From: Terebella lapidaria
Taxonomy: Eukaryota > Annelida > Polychaeta > Terebellida > Terebellidae
Length of the DNA: 64,000 nucleotides
Reading direction: 5' to 3'
Assembly (NCBI GenBank): GCA_949152475.1
Contig: OX424561.1
Span: 6,014,001 to 6,078,000 of the forward strand
In this document: piece after piece, positions 12,757-25,500 of the stretch
Position numbering within the stretch: the first letter of the stretch is position 1
How the letters are laid out: every line of letters starts with the position of its first letter
Translations under genes and position numbers: made by a program
Notes under the pieces: generated by a model
Databases searched by the model: none
Seen by the model: the letters and a program-made list of their open reading frames with translations, nothing else
Told to the model about the DNA's origin: nothing

Positions 12757-13631
12757 TTAAAGTGATATTGGCAGGAAAACTATTTTTTTCCAAATCAATT
12801 ACCGTATTGGTCCTAGCCCTGAATACAAGGCACAACGATCGGTCAAACCCCCCCCCCCCCCACCCCCACCGGACCGTCCTTGTCAGGTCCGGTTGGGGGG
12901 GGGGGGGGGGGGAGGTGACCGGTCGTTGTGCCTTGTATTCAGGGCTATATTGGTCCTAATAGTGGCACACGCCCAAATAGTAGAGCGCCCCCCTCTTTTC
13001 CCAAAAAATATTCGATTTTTGTAACCTTGTAACTGACCTAAAATCTTTCTAATAAGTTCTTGAAGTGTTCTAATCCACATAATTATGTTATTTGAATCAT
13101 AATAAAGGGGATTTAAGGCTATAGGTGTATTATTCAGTGATTTTCTCAATTTTGACCCTAATTTTGAAGTGATTATTTCACGCGCTGCTGCAGGAGGTCT
13201 TGCTTTGGCTCGCCGTGCTACTATTAGGACCATTACGGTACATATATGCTTGTGGTCTCAGAAAAATAGGTTACAAAGCAAACTATGCTTGATCAATGCA
13301 TTTAATCAAGCAAATGACAGTACTAGCAGCCGCTTTTCTCTTGTTTTGCGCGACACTCTGACTTAACTTAGGTCACGCTTGATTGACTCGAACATATACG
13401 AGTAAGCTGAAATCGCATTGCATCAAGGGATACAAAACACCGAGGTAATGTAACGGTAATGTAAACAAACTCGAACTATTCCCATCAGAAATGCGCAACG
13501 AAATCAATTAGAAAGGGGTGTCTGTTTTGGCATACATGTACAAGTGCAGATATATAACTGTTATGTATGTTTTCTAGGTTCGATCAGAAAGGTATGGAAA
13601 AATCCATAACTTCCTGCCAATATCACTTTAA
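12757..13631. mobile_element. TTAA-flanked inverted-repeat element
   Basis: Termini AGTGATATTGGCAGGAA (12761) and complement (ending 13627) sit between TTAA at 12757-12760 and 13628-13631. Inside, a second inverted pair TATTGGTCCTAATAGT / ACTATTAGGACCATTA lies near 12948 and 13218. No transposase visible. TTAA targets suggest a piggyBac- or Kolobok-type MITE. A related internal fragment occurs at about 19290-19370. Confidence 0.75.
12814..12947. mobile_element. Foldback MITE with C/G tracts and 9-bp target duplication (MULE-like)
   Basis: A nearly complete 134-bp hairpin: arms TAGCCCTGAATACAAGGCAC and complement, then a run of about 15 C opposing about 18 G, with a small loop. Flanked by TATTGGTCC at 12805-12813 and 12948-12956, a perfect 9-bp duplication, the size made by Mutator-like elements. 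It interrupts the TTAA-flanked element. Confidence 0.75.
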
Positions 13632-13811
13632 TTTGAAGTCTATTGTTTGTAGGCTAATAAGCTATCAATAAAACTACTTGATTCTACTAAAATGTATGCA
13701 CTCAGCAAAGCCTGAAAACTCAAGTTCAACCATCAGTGTCGACGTAGTTTGTTTTGGATAATCGGATCAACTTTCTCAATTTTTGAGATAGAACTCTGAA
13801 ATTTGGTGAAA

Positions 13812-16100
13812 AACTAGACGTCAAGGCCTAAAGATGCCTTGGAGGCATTTCGGTGTTAAGACTAATTTGTAATATTTATAACATGTTTACCATGGGCTCT
13901 ACAATGCTCTACGACACACTATTTCCACGATGTCGATGAAAACGAAAAATGCCGACTTGGCGAAAAAAATTCAGGTCAAGGTCAAAGTTCATCCATAATA
14001 CTCCTTAGACATGTTTGTCTGGTGCCACGAGTCCAAAAATAATGTCCGTTTCGCTCTACGACGCACCGTTTCCGAGATATCGACGAAAACGAAAAATGCC
14101 CACTCGGCGAAAAAATTTCAGGTCAAGGTCAAAGTTCATCCATAATACCCCTTAGACATGTTTGTCTAGTGCCACGAGTCCGAAAATAACATCCATTTCG
14201 CTGTACGACGCACCGTTTCCGAGATATCGACGAAAACATAAATTGCCAACTCGGCAGAAAAATTCAAGATAAGGTCAAAGGTCATCCTCAATACCCTTTA
14301 GACATGTTTGTCTAGGACAACGAGTCCGAAAATAACATCCTTTTCGCTCTACGACGCACCGTTTCCGAGATATCGTCGAAAACGAAAAATGCCCACTCGG
14401 CAGAAAAATTCAAGGTCAAGGTCAAAGTTCATCCATAATACCCCTTAGACATGTTTATCTAGTGCCACGAGTCCGAAAATAACGTCTGTTTCGCTCTACG
14501 ACACACCGTTTCCGAGATATCGATGAAAACGAAAAATGCCGACTCGGCGAAAAAATTTTAGGTCAAGGTCGAAGTTCATCCATAATACCCTAAAGACATG
14601 TTTGTCTAGTGCCACGAGTCCGAAAATAACGTCCGTTTCGCTCTACGACGCACCGTTTCCGAGATATCGACGAAAACGAAAAACGCCGACTCGGCAGAAA
14701 AATTCAAGGTCAAGGTCGATGGTCATCCTTAATACCCCTTAGACACGTTTGTCTAGGGCGACGAGTCTGAAAATAACGTCCGTTTCGCTCTACGACACAC
14801 CTTTTTTTTACGAGAAATCGATGAAAACGAAAAATGACGACTCAGCGAAAAAATTTTCGGTCAAGGTCGAAGTTCATCCATAATACCCTATAGACATGTT
14901 TGTCTAGTGCCACGAGTCCGAAAATAACGTCTGTTTCGCTCTACGACGCACCGTTTCCGAGATATCGACGAAAACGAAAAACGCCGACTCGGCAGAAAAA
15001 TTCAAGGTCAAGGTCGATGGTCATCCTTAATACCCCTTAGACATGTTTGTCTAGGGCGACGAGTCTGAAAATAATGTCCGTTTCGCTCTACAACGCACCG
15101 TTTCCGAGAAATCGATGAAAATGAAAAATGCCGACTCGGCGAAAAAATTTTCGGTCAAGGTCGAAGTTCATCCATAATACCCTATAGACATGTTTGTCTA
15201 GTGCCACGAGTCCGAAAATAACGTCCGTTTCGCTCTACGACGCACCGTTTCCGAGATATCGACGAAAACGAAAAACGCTGACTCGGCAGAAAAATTCAAG
15301 GTCACGGTCGATGGTCATCCTTAATACCCCTTAGACATGTTTGTCTAGGGCGACGAGTCCGAAAATAACGTCCGTTTCGCTCTACGACGCACCGTTTCCG
15401 AGATATCGATGAAAACGAAAAATGCCGACTCGGCGAAAAAAATTTTAGGTCAAGGTCAAAGTTCATCCATAATACCCCTTAGACATGTTTATCTAGTGCC
15501 ACGAGTCTGAAAATAACGTCCGTTTCGCTCTACGACACACCGTTTCCGAGATATCGACGAAAACGAAAAATGACGACTTGGCAGAAAAATTTAAGGTAAA
15601 GGTCGAATGTCACCCTTAATACCCCTTAGACATGTTTGTCTAGGGCGACGAGTCCGAAAATAACGTCCGTTTCGCTCTACGACGCACCGTTTCCAAGATA
15701 TGCAGGAAACCTCAAGGATGACTGGGCAAAAACTCTTCCGACCTCTAGGTCAAAGGTCGTTTGACAGATTGATCTCAAAATCAATAGGGTTCTTCCCTAT
15801 TGATATATGAACCTCCGTGCAAAGTTCTGCAGCCATTGTCTACATACTTTTTGAGTTATCGAGCGAAAACAAAGTCCAAAAAAAAACATTGATTTCATCC
15901 TCACGGACCTCGGATCCGGCTGGAAAACAATAGGGTTCTTCCACATAATATGTCTGACCAATGCTGAAAATTTGGCGAAGATACATCGAGGCAAACTAAA
16001 GTTATCGGTTGGAAACCAAAACGGCGGGAAAAAAAAAAAAAAAAAAAAAAAAAAGGAAAAAAAATTCTGCTAAAACCATTACGGCATGACGCGCAATTAA
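13812..16100 (+). mobile_element. Helentron/HINE-like element, copy A
   Basis: Begins AACTAGACGTCAAGGCCTAA, followed by GGAGGCATTTCGGTG. Then comes a 147-bp tandem array, a unique 3' segment with ATCAATAGGGTTCTTCC, a poly(A) tract of about 28, and a decayed terminus (TTCTGCTAAAACC). Intact copies end in a hairpin, AAGGCATTTctgccGAAATGCCTT. No protein coding. The organisation (terminal inverted motif, ~150-bp tandem core, 3' hairpin) matches Helentron-associated elements described in molluscs and insects; assignment to that group is inference. Confidence 0.7.
13900..15710 (+). repeat. 147-bp tandem satellite array A (about 12 units)
   Basis: Units share TTCGCTCTACGACGCACCGT, TTTCCGAGATATCGACGAAA, AATGCCGACTCGGC, GGTCAAGGTCAAAGTTCATC and TTAGACATGTTTGTCTAG. 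Two neighbouring unit forms alternate irregularly (AGTGCCACGAG and AGGGCGACGAG). It is the core of element copy A. Confidence 0.9.
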
Positions 16101-16744
16101 TGCACACAAAATTTCAAGTTGATCCGATTATTTATAACAAAACTACGGCCAAAAAGCGTGTTCACTGATGGATGAACTTGAGTTTACAGTCCTCACTCCA
16201 CAGTTGGTTTGTATATGCACATGCATATTAGATACCGAATTGGTCCAAGTAGAAGAGTGGTGTCCTGATGCAGGACTTTCAACATTAGGCCACACCAAAT
16301 TGTAAAATTGGTCTATGGATTTTTCCCAAAAATTTCTATACGTTTTTTTTTTTTTTTATTACAAGTAAAATTTTCCATCTACCGGGGGGGGGGGGGGGGG
16401 GGGTTTGGGGGGGTTATGGAATTTTGACCAAATTTTTTTTTTTTTTTACAAATAAATATTTCTTCTATGGATTTTTGACAATAATTTTCTGTACGCTGGA
16501 AACTTTTTTTCACAAATAAAGTTTTGCTTAATGGACTTTCGCCTAATATTTTCTATATGGAAGGTATTTTGGTCAAATGTTCCCACTCAGATTGTAATTA
16601 CAGTTTTTACAATGAACTTTGTCATATACACCTTAGCGAACAAGTTGCCCAACTCATATAAACAAAGAATGAAACAAATTTGTGCAAGATATACATGTAT
16701 AAACTTCATTATGGCCTCTATTCTGTAGACATCAAAATGAATGT
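16101..16744. other. Spacer between HINE copies with poly-G and poly-T tracts
   Basis: Contains a run of about 20 G at 16384-16403, a further 7-G run, and several poly-T tracts within a loosely repeated segment (TTTTCTATACG-like words). No gene seen. The G tract could form a quadruplex. Confidence 0.5.
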
Positions 16745-19022
16745 AACTAGACGTCAAGGCCTAAAGATGCCTTGGAGGCATTTCGGTGTGATGATTAATT
16801 TATAATATATACTAGATATCGACGAAAAAGAAAAATGCCGACTCGGCAAAAAAATTTCGGGTCAAGGTCAAAGTTCATCCATAATACCAATTAGACATGT
16901 TTGTCTAGGGCGACGAGTCCAAAAATAACGTCCGTTTCGCTCTACGAAGCATCGTTTCCGAGATATCGACGAAAACGAGAAATGCCGACTCGGCAAAAAA
17001 ATTTCGGGTCAAGGTCAAAGTTCATCCGTAATACCCATTAGACATGTTTGTCTAGGGCGACGAGTCCGAAAATAACGTCCGTTTCGCTCTACGACACACC
17101 GTTTCCAAGATATCGACGAAACCGAAAAATGCCGACTCGGCCAAAAAATTTCAGGTCAAGGTCAAAGTTCATCCATAATACCCTTAAGACATGTTTGTCT
17201 AGGGCGACGAGTCCGAAAATAACGTCCGTTTCGCTCTACGAAGCACCGTTTCCGAAATATCGACGAAAACGAAAGATGCTGACTCGGCAAAAAAATTTCG
17301 GGTCAAGGTCAAAGTTCATCCATAATACCCTTTAGACATGTTTGTCTAGGGCGACGAGTCCGAAAACAACGTCCGTTTCGCTCTACGAAGCACCGTTTCC
17401 GAGATATCGCCGAAAACGAAAAATGCCGACTCGGCAAAAAAATTTCGGGTCAAGGTCAAAGTTCATCCATAATACCCCTTGAGCATGTTTGTCTAGGGCG
17501 ACGAGTCTGAAAATAACGTCCGTTTCGCTCTACGACACACCGTTTCCGAGATATCGATGAAAACGAAAAATGCCGACTCGGCAAAAAAATTTCGGGTCAA
17601 GGTCGAAGTTCATCCATAATACCCCTCAGACATGTTTGTCTAGGGCGACGAGTCCGAAAATAACGTCCGTTTCGCTCTACGACGCACCGTTTCCGAGATA
17701 TCGATGAAAACGAAAAATGCCGACTCGGCAAAAAAAAATTGGGTCAAGGTCAATCTTCATTCATAATACCCCTTAGACATGTTTGTCTAGGGCGACGATT
17801 CCGAAAATAACGTCCGTTTCGCTCTACGAAGCACGGTTTCCGAGATATCGACGAAAATGAAAAATATCGACTCGGCAAAAAAATTTCGGGTCAAGGTCAA
17901 AGTTCATCCATAATACCATCTAGACATGTTAGTCTAGGGCGACGAGTCCGAAAATAACGTCCGTTTCGCTCTACGACGCACCGTTTCCGAGATATCGACG
18001 AAAACGAAAAATGCCGACTCGGCAAAAAAATTCAAGGTCAAGGTCAAAGTTCATCCATAATACCCTTTAGACATGTTTGTCTAGGGCGACAAGTCCGAAA
18101 ATAACGTCCGTTTCGCTCTACGACACACCGTTTCCGAGATATCGACGAAAACGAAAAATGCCGACTCGGCAAAAAAATTTCGGGTCAAGGTCAAAGTTCA
18201 TCCATAATACCCCTTAGACATGTTTGTCTAGGGCGACGAGTCCGAAAATAACGTCCGTTTCGCTCTACGACGCACCGTTTCCAAGATATGCAGGATGCCT
18301 CATGGATGACTCAGCAAAAAATTATTTTGACCTCTAGGTCAAAGGTCGTTTGACGTATCGATCCCAAAATCAATAGGGTTCTTCCCTGTTGATATATAAA
18401 CCTCCGTGCAAAATTCTGCAACTATTGCCTGAATATTTTTCGAGTTATCGTCCAGAAACCAAGTTTCAAGATCAGCCTCGATTTCATCCTCAAGGACCTC
18501 ACGGACCTCGGAGCCGGATCAAAAAAAATAATACACCCTAGAGATGTTTGTCTAGGGCGACGAGTCCGAAAATAACGTCCGTTTCGCTCTACGACGCACG
18601 GTTTCTGAGATATGCAGGAAGCCTCAAGGATGAATCAGCAAAAAATTATTTCGACCTCTAGGTCAAAGGTCGTTTGACGGATCGATCCCGAAATCAATAG
18701 GGTTCTTCCCTGGTGGCATATGAACCTCCATGCAGAGTTCTGCAACTATTGCACAAATATTTTTCCAGTTATCGTCCGGAAACCAAGTCTCAAAATTAGC
18801 CTTGATTTCATCCTCACGGACCTCACGGACCTCGGATCCATCTCAAAAAGAATAGGATTCTTCCACATATCATTTCTGACTTGTGGTGAAAATTTGACGA
18901 GGATCCGTCAAGGCAATCTAAAGTTATCGTCCGGAAACCAAAAGTGGCGGAAGAAAAAAAAAAAAAAAAAAAAAAAAATTCTGCTAAAACCACAAAGGCA
19001 TTTCTGCCGAAATGCCTTAATT
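16745..19022 (+). mobile_element. Helentron/HINE-like element, copy B
   Basis: Complete copy: starts AACTAGACGTCAAGGCCTAA and ends in poly(A) (18954-18978), TTCTGCTAAAACC and the hairpin AAGGCATTTctgccGAAATGCCTT before AATTAA. GGCATTTCGG near the left end and CCGAAATGCC at the right end form inverted subterminal motifs. The 3' unique segment is partly duplicated: two copies of the ATCAATAGGGTTCTTCC region lie at about 18368 and 18696. Confidence 0.75.
16812..18290 (+). repeat. 147-bp tandem satellite array B (about 10 units)
   Basis: Same unit as array A; adjacent copies of TTCGCTCTAC at 17524 and 17671 give the 147-bp period. Most units carry GGTCAAGGTCAAAGTTCATC and the GACATGTTTGTC hairpin. 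Confidence 0.9.
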
Positions 19023-19430
19023 AATATAATCAGGTAGGGAACAGATTGTTAACATACATGATGGCAATGCAATGATGAATATTGTTGAACTGGCCATTAT
19101 CATAAACTGTACACATTATGTCAGTCATAATACATTGTATTGTACTTAACTGCATGGAGAAAGATGTAATTACCGGTATTGATATTATTAAATCTATAGA
19201 AATGTTTTGGGATCAGAAAGTATGATGACGGTATGATGTTTAAGACAATACGAGACCATGCTTCAAGAAAAAAAGACAGTTATAGAGTAAAGAACACAGC
19301 CCTTTTTCTCGCAAAAGAGAGGGGCGCTCTTCTGTTAGAGGTTGTGATCCTATTAGGACCAATATTGTACACCTTGTCATTGAATATTGCCTGTTGCAGA
19401 CATCAGACAAGACACTTTACACAAAAATAA
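19023..19430. other. 3' flank of TATDN3
   Basis: No exon. Holds a fragment (about 19290-19370, GATCCTATTAGGACCAATA) related to the interior of the TTAA-flanked element at 12.76-13.63 kb. Confidence 0.5.
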
Positions 19431-19436
19431 TTTATT
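19431..19436 (-). terminator. Polyadenylation signal of TATDN3
   Basis: AATAAA on the minus strand, about 100 bp past the TATDN3 stop codon at 19533. Canonical hexamer and a plausible short 3' UTR. Confidence 0.6.
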
Positions 19437-19532
19437 TGACTCCAGGAGGTATAAACATCATAAACACAAATCCAGGTATATCATTCTGCATTCTGATATA
19501 AAAATTGTCATAATGTGCCACAACACAAAATG

Positions 19533-22500
19533 CTATGATAATTTAGTTAGGTATGATCGTATTTTTGGAAATAGCTTGAGTGTATTGTCCAGTAGAACTT
19601 TTGCAACTTCTTCATGACTGATCTTCTTGACTTTAGCGATGTAATCACATGCAAGGTTGATGTTGCTGGGTTCATTTCGTTCCTGTTTCAAAAAGTATTG
19701 CAAACAAACAAAATATTATTCCATCCATATGTAAATTTTTTCTCTTTGATGTCATGTTGTAATTTAATTAAAACTAGACGTCAAGGCCTAAAGATGCCTT
19801 GGAGGCATTTCGGTGTGATGAATAATTTATAATACTAGATATCGACGAAAATGAAAAATGTCGACAAATTTCGGGTCAAGGTCAAAGTTCATCCATAATA
19901 CCCGCTAGACATGTTTGTCTAGGGCGACGAGTCCGAAAATACCATCCGTTTCGCTCTACGACGCACCGTTTCCGAGATATCGACGAAAACAAAAACTGCC
20001 GACTCGGCAAAAAAATTTCGGGTCAAGGTCAAAGTTCATCCATAATTCCCCTTAGACATGTACATGTTTGTCTAGTGCGACGAGTCCGAAAATAACGTCC
20101 GTTTCGCTCTACGACGCACCGTTTCCGAGATAACGACGAAAACGAAAAATGCCGACTCGGCAAAAAAATTTCGGGTCAAGGTCAAAGTTCATCAATAATA
20201 CCCCTTAGACATGTTTGTCTAGTGCGACGAGTCCGAAAATAACGTCCGTTTCGCTCTACGACGCACCGTTTCCGAGATATCGACGAAAACGAAAAATGCC
20301 GACTCGGCAAAAAAATTTCGGGTCAAGGTCAAAGTTCATCCATAATTCCCCTTAGACATGTTTGTCTAGTGCGACGAGTCCGAAAATAACGTCCGTTTCG
20401 CTCTACGACGCACCGTTTCCGAGATATCGACGAAAACGAAAAATGCCGACTCGGCAAAAAAATTTCGGGTCAAGGTCAAAGTTCATCCATAATACCCCTT
20501 AGACATGTTTGTCTAGTGCGACGAGTCCGAAAATAACGTCCGTTTCGCTCTACGACACACCGTTTCCGAGATATCGACGAAAACGAAAAATGCCGACTCG
20601 GCAAAAAAATTTCGGGTCAAGGTCAAAGTTCATCCATAATACCCCTTAGATATGTTTGTCTAGGACGACGAGTCCGAAAATAACGTCCGTTTCGCTCTAC
20701 GACGCACCGTTTCCGAGATATGCAGGATGAATCAAGGATGACTCAGCAAAAAATTATTTCGACCTCTAGGTCAAAGGTCGTTTGAGGTATCGATCCCAAA
20801 ATCAATAGGGTTCTTCCCTGGTGATATATAAACCTCCGTGCAAAATTCTGCAACTATTGCCTGAATATTTTTTGAGTTATCGTCCGGAAACCAAGTTCCT
20901 CGATTTCATCCTCACGGACCTCAGAGCCGGATCAAAAAAAAAAGTACACCCTAGACATGTTTGTCTAGGGCGACGAGTCCGAAAATAACGTCCGTTTCGC
21001 TCTACGACGCACGGTTTCCGAGATATGCAGGAAGCCTCAAGGATGAATCAGCAAAAAATTATTTTGACCTCTAGGTCAAAGGTCGTTTGACGGATCGATC
21101 CCAAAATCAATAGGGTTCTTCCCTGGTGGCATATGAACCTCCATGCAGAGTTCTGCAACTATTGCATAAATATTTTTCCAGTTATCGTCCGGAAACCAAG
21201 TCTTAAAATTAGCCTTGATTTCATCCTCACGGACCTCCGATCCGGCTCAAAAAGAATAGGGTTCTTCCTCATATCATTTCTGACTTGCGGTGAAAATTTG
21301 ACAAGGATCCGTCAAGGCAATCTAAAGTTATCGTCCGGAAACCAAAAGTGGCGGAAGAAGAAAAAAAAAAAAAAAAAAAAAAAAAATTCTGCTAAAACCA
21401 TAAAGGCATTTCTGCCGAAATGCCTTAATTAATAATTTCATTTGGATGTAACTTGCATTGTTACCTGTTTGACAGGACCAAGAGCAGGAGAATCAGTTTC
21501 CAAGCACATGTTTTCAAGAGGTATTCGTTCCACCAGTTTCTGCTTCTTGGTGGAAATTAATACAAATTGCAAATTTTGAAAATCACATGTTACTTACACA
21601 TGCAATAAAATATTGGCAATCAATCCTTGCAAATGCAGCAATCATTTCCATTTGGCACATGAAAATACATATAAAGTCCAATATTTCCATTGAGTTCCAG
21701 ATGTCACCTGTTGGCTGCGGACGATGGAGGGCGGTATACTGAAGTGGAACCCGGCTTCGACCCCCTCCATAGCCACGGCAGGTCGACCGTCAAACGCGTG
21801 TAGAAGCACACTGGTGGCGTCCTCCTCCTTCAGTAGCTGTATAGTGGGACGTCCGGCAGACCGCGAGTGCACATTCCTAAAAAGTCGTTTTACACATACT
21901 GTTGTATACTACTCATTTTTTTCTACAAATAACCAGCTTTATTTGCACATATCATCTGTATTTTATGTCAAAATATTCTCATCATTGCCAGAATACAAAC
22001 TTTATAATGAGAACTTCATTAATGTTTCTCGTTATTTTTTTTTTATTTTCATTATCTTTTTTACACAATCAAAATATGAATATTTCTTGAAGACATAACT
22101 ACTCACAGAGGTAAATTATACAGTTTGGCCAATTCGATCTGCAAAAATTATACCATTTTAGATGATACATGCACATGTTTATAGGAAAAAAATTACAAGC
22201 AATGTCAAAGCTGCTTCGACATAGTCAAGCTGACAAAAAAAATCACAAGATGATCACCTGTCTCCTAAGAACATTCCTTTGGACAGTTTTTGAATTTTCA
22301 TCAGTACAAAACCTGGGAGTAAAATCCAATCCAACCTGTTTTTGAAAATATTATAGTTAAACACAACATCAAGAATGTTAGTAAAAAAAGTCATGTGTCT
22401 GTGAACTGTCAAAATCAATCTAACCTATCCAATCTTACCTCTCCAATAGCCAGCAGCTTTTCATGATGCTTGTGTATCCAAGGAATTGCTTGTTCAAGAT

Positions 22501-25500
22501 CCTTGAAATGATCAACAGAAGCTAATATTTATCAAGGTGCATAACTTCCCTTTTTCAATGCACAAACATAATACACAAGGAAGTTTTATACATATCAGAA
22601 GCCGAATAATTCAGTGAGTTTGTACATACTTTTTCCAGGACACTCCTCTGGCTGTCTGGTGCTTCTCCCTGAATAGTCAGCATATAAAAACTAGACGTCA
22701 AGGCCTGAAGATGCCTTGGGGCATTTCGTGTGAGTTCTATTGCTACCTAACATTTACCTAAGAGACCGCGTCTAGAACCATGATGACTCTGAATCTGTCC
22801 GTGGTCAAAGTTTAAGTGACATACCCCGTCCTTAGGCATCTTTGCGTTTCGCTCTACGACGCACCGTTTCCGAGATACGGCCCAACAGGAAGTGCCGAGT
22901 CGGCGAAAAAAAAATTCGACACCAGGGGTCGTCTCGACCGAAGATACACACTAGACTAGTTTGTCTAGTGCCAGGAGGCCGAAATTGAGCTCCGTTTCGC
23001 TCTACGACGCACCGTTTCCGAGATACGGCTGAGACTAGTTTGTCTAGTGCCAGGAGGCCGAAATTGAGCTCCGTTTCGCTCTACGACGCACCGTTTCCGA
23101 GATACGGCCCAACAGGAAGTGCCGAGTCGGCGAAAATAAAATTCGACACCAGGGGTTGTCTCGACCCAAGATACCCTCTAGACTAGTTTGTCTAGTGCCA
23201 GGAGGCCGAAATTGAGCTCCGTTTCGCTCTACGACGCACCGTTTCCGGGATACGGCCAAACAGGAAGTGCCGAGTCGGCGAAAAAAAAATTCGACACCAG
23301 GGGACGTCTCGACCCAAGATACACACTAGACTAGTTTGTCTAGAGCCAGTAGGCCGAAATTGAGCTCCGTTTCGCTCTACGACATACCATTTCCGAGATA
23401 CGGCCAAACAGGAAGTGCCGAGTCAGCGAAAAAAAAAATCGACACCAGGGGTCGTTTCGACCCAAGATACCCTCTAGACTAGTTTGTCTAGTGCCAGGAG
23501 GCCGAAATTGAGCTCCGTTTCGCTCTACGACGCACCGTTCCGAGATACGGCCAAACAGGAAGTGCCGTGCCAGGAGGCCGAAATTGAGCTCCGTTTCGCT
23601 CTACGACGCACCGTTTCCGAGATACGGCCAAACAGGAAGTGCCGAGTCGGCGAAAAAAAAAATCGGCACCAGGAGTCGTTTTGACCCAAGATACCCTCTA
23701 GACTAGTTTGTCTAGTGCCAGGAGGCCGAAATTGAGCTTCGTTTCGCTCTACGACGCACCGTTTCCGGGATACGGCCAAACAGGAAGTGCCTAGTCGGCG
23801 AAAAAAAAATTCGACACCAGGGGTCGTCTCGACCGAAGATACACACTAGACTAGTTTGTTTAGTGCCAGCAGGCCGAAATTGAGCTCCCTTTCGCTCTAC
23901 GACGCACCGTTTCCGAGATACGGCCAAACAGGAAGTGCCGAGTCGGCGAAAAAAAAAATCGACACCAGGGGACGTCTCGACCGAAGATACACACTAGACT
24001 AGTTTGTCTAGTGCCAGGAGGCCGAAATTGAGCTCCCTTTCGCTCTACGACGCACCGTTTCCGAGATACGGCCAAACAGGAAGTGCCGAGTCGGCGAAAA
24101 AAAAATTCGACACCAGGGGACGTCTCGACCGAAGATACACACTAGATTAGTTTGTCTAGAACCAGGAGGCCGAAATTGAGCTCCGTTTCGCTCTACGACA
24201 TACCGTTTCCGAGATACGGCCAAACAGGAAGTGCCGAGTCGGCGAAAAAAAAAATCGACACCAGGGGTCGTTTCGACCCAAGATACCCTCTAGACTAGTT
24301 TGTCTAGTGCCAGGAGGCCGAAATTGAGCTCCGTTTCGCTCTACGACGCACCGTTTCCGAGATACGGCCCAACAGGAAGTGCCGAGTCGGCGAAAAAAAA
24401 ATTCGACACCAGGGGTTGTCTCGACCCAAGATACCCTCTAGACTAGTTTGTCTAGTGCCAGGAGGCCGAAATTGAGCTCCGTTTCGCTCTACGACGCACC
24501 GTTTCCGGGATACGGCCAAACAGGAAGTGCCGAGTCGGCGAAAAAAAAATTCGACACCAGGGGTCGTTTCGACCCAAGATACACACTAGACTAGTTTGTC
24601 TAGTGCCAGGAGGCCGAAATTGAGCTCCGTTTCGCTCTACGACGTACCGTTTCCGAGATACGGCCAAACAGGAAGTGCCGAGTCGGCGAAAAAAAAATTC
24701 GACACCAGGGGACGTCTCGACCGAAGATACACACTAGACTAGTTTGTCTAGAGCCAGTAGGCCGAAATTGAGCTCCGTTTCGCTCTACGACATACCATTT
24801 CCGAGATACGGCCAAACAGGAAGTGCCGAGTCAGCGAAAAAAAAAATCGACACCAGGGGTCGTTTCGACCCAAGATACCCTCTAGACTAGTTTGTCTAGT
24901 GCCAGCAGGCCGAAATTGAGTTCCGTTTCGCTCTACGACGCACCGTTTCCGGGATACGGCCAAACAGGAAGTGCCGAGTCGGCGAAAAAAAAATTCGACA
25001 CCAGGGGTCGTCTCGACCGAAGATACACACTAGACTAGTTTGTCTAGTGCCAGGAGGCCGAAATTGAGCTCCGTTTCGCTCTACGACGCACCGTTTCCGG
25101 GATACGGCCAAACAGGAAGTGCCGAGTCGGCGAAAAAAAAATTCGACACCAGGGGTCGTTTCGACCCAAGATACACACTAGACTAGTTTGTCTAGTGCCA
25201 GGAGGCCGAAATTGAGCTCCGTTTCGCTCTACGACGTACCGTTTCCGAGATACGGCCAAACAGGAAGTGCCGAGTCGGCGAAAAAAAAATTCGACACCAG
25301 GGGACGTCTCGACCGAAGATACACACTAGACTAGTTTGTCTAGAGCCAGTAGGCCGAAATTGAGCTCCGTTTCGCTCTACGACATACCATTTCCGAGATA
25401 CGGCCAAACAGGAAGTGCCGAGTCAGCGAAAAAAAAATTGACACCAGGGGTCGTTTCGACCCAAGATACCCCCTAGACTAGTTTGTCTAGTGCCAGGAGG

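Noticed and set aside
12883-13233. 116-codon minus-strand frame ending in Pro repeats
   Set aside because: The Pro run is the G/C tract of the hairpin MITE and the rest lies in a TTAA-flanked element; no family recognised.
18720-21432. Related ~100-codon frames at 18720 and 21133
   Set aside because: Both are the same 3' segment of the HINE-like element, ending in its poly(A) tract as poly-Lys.
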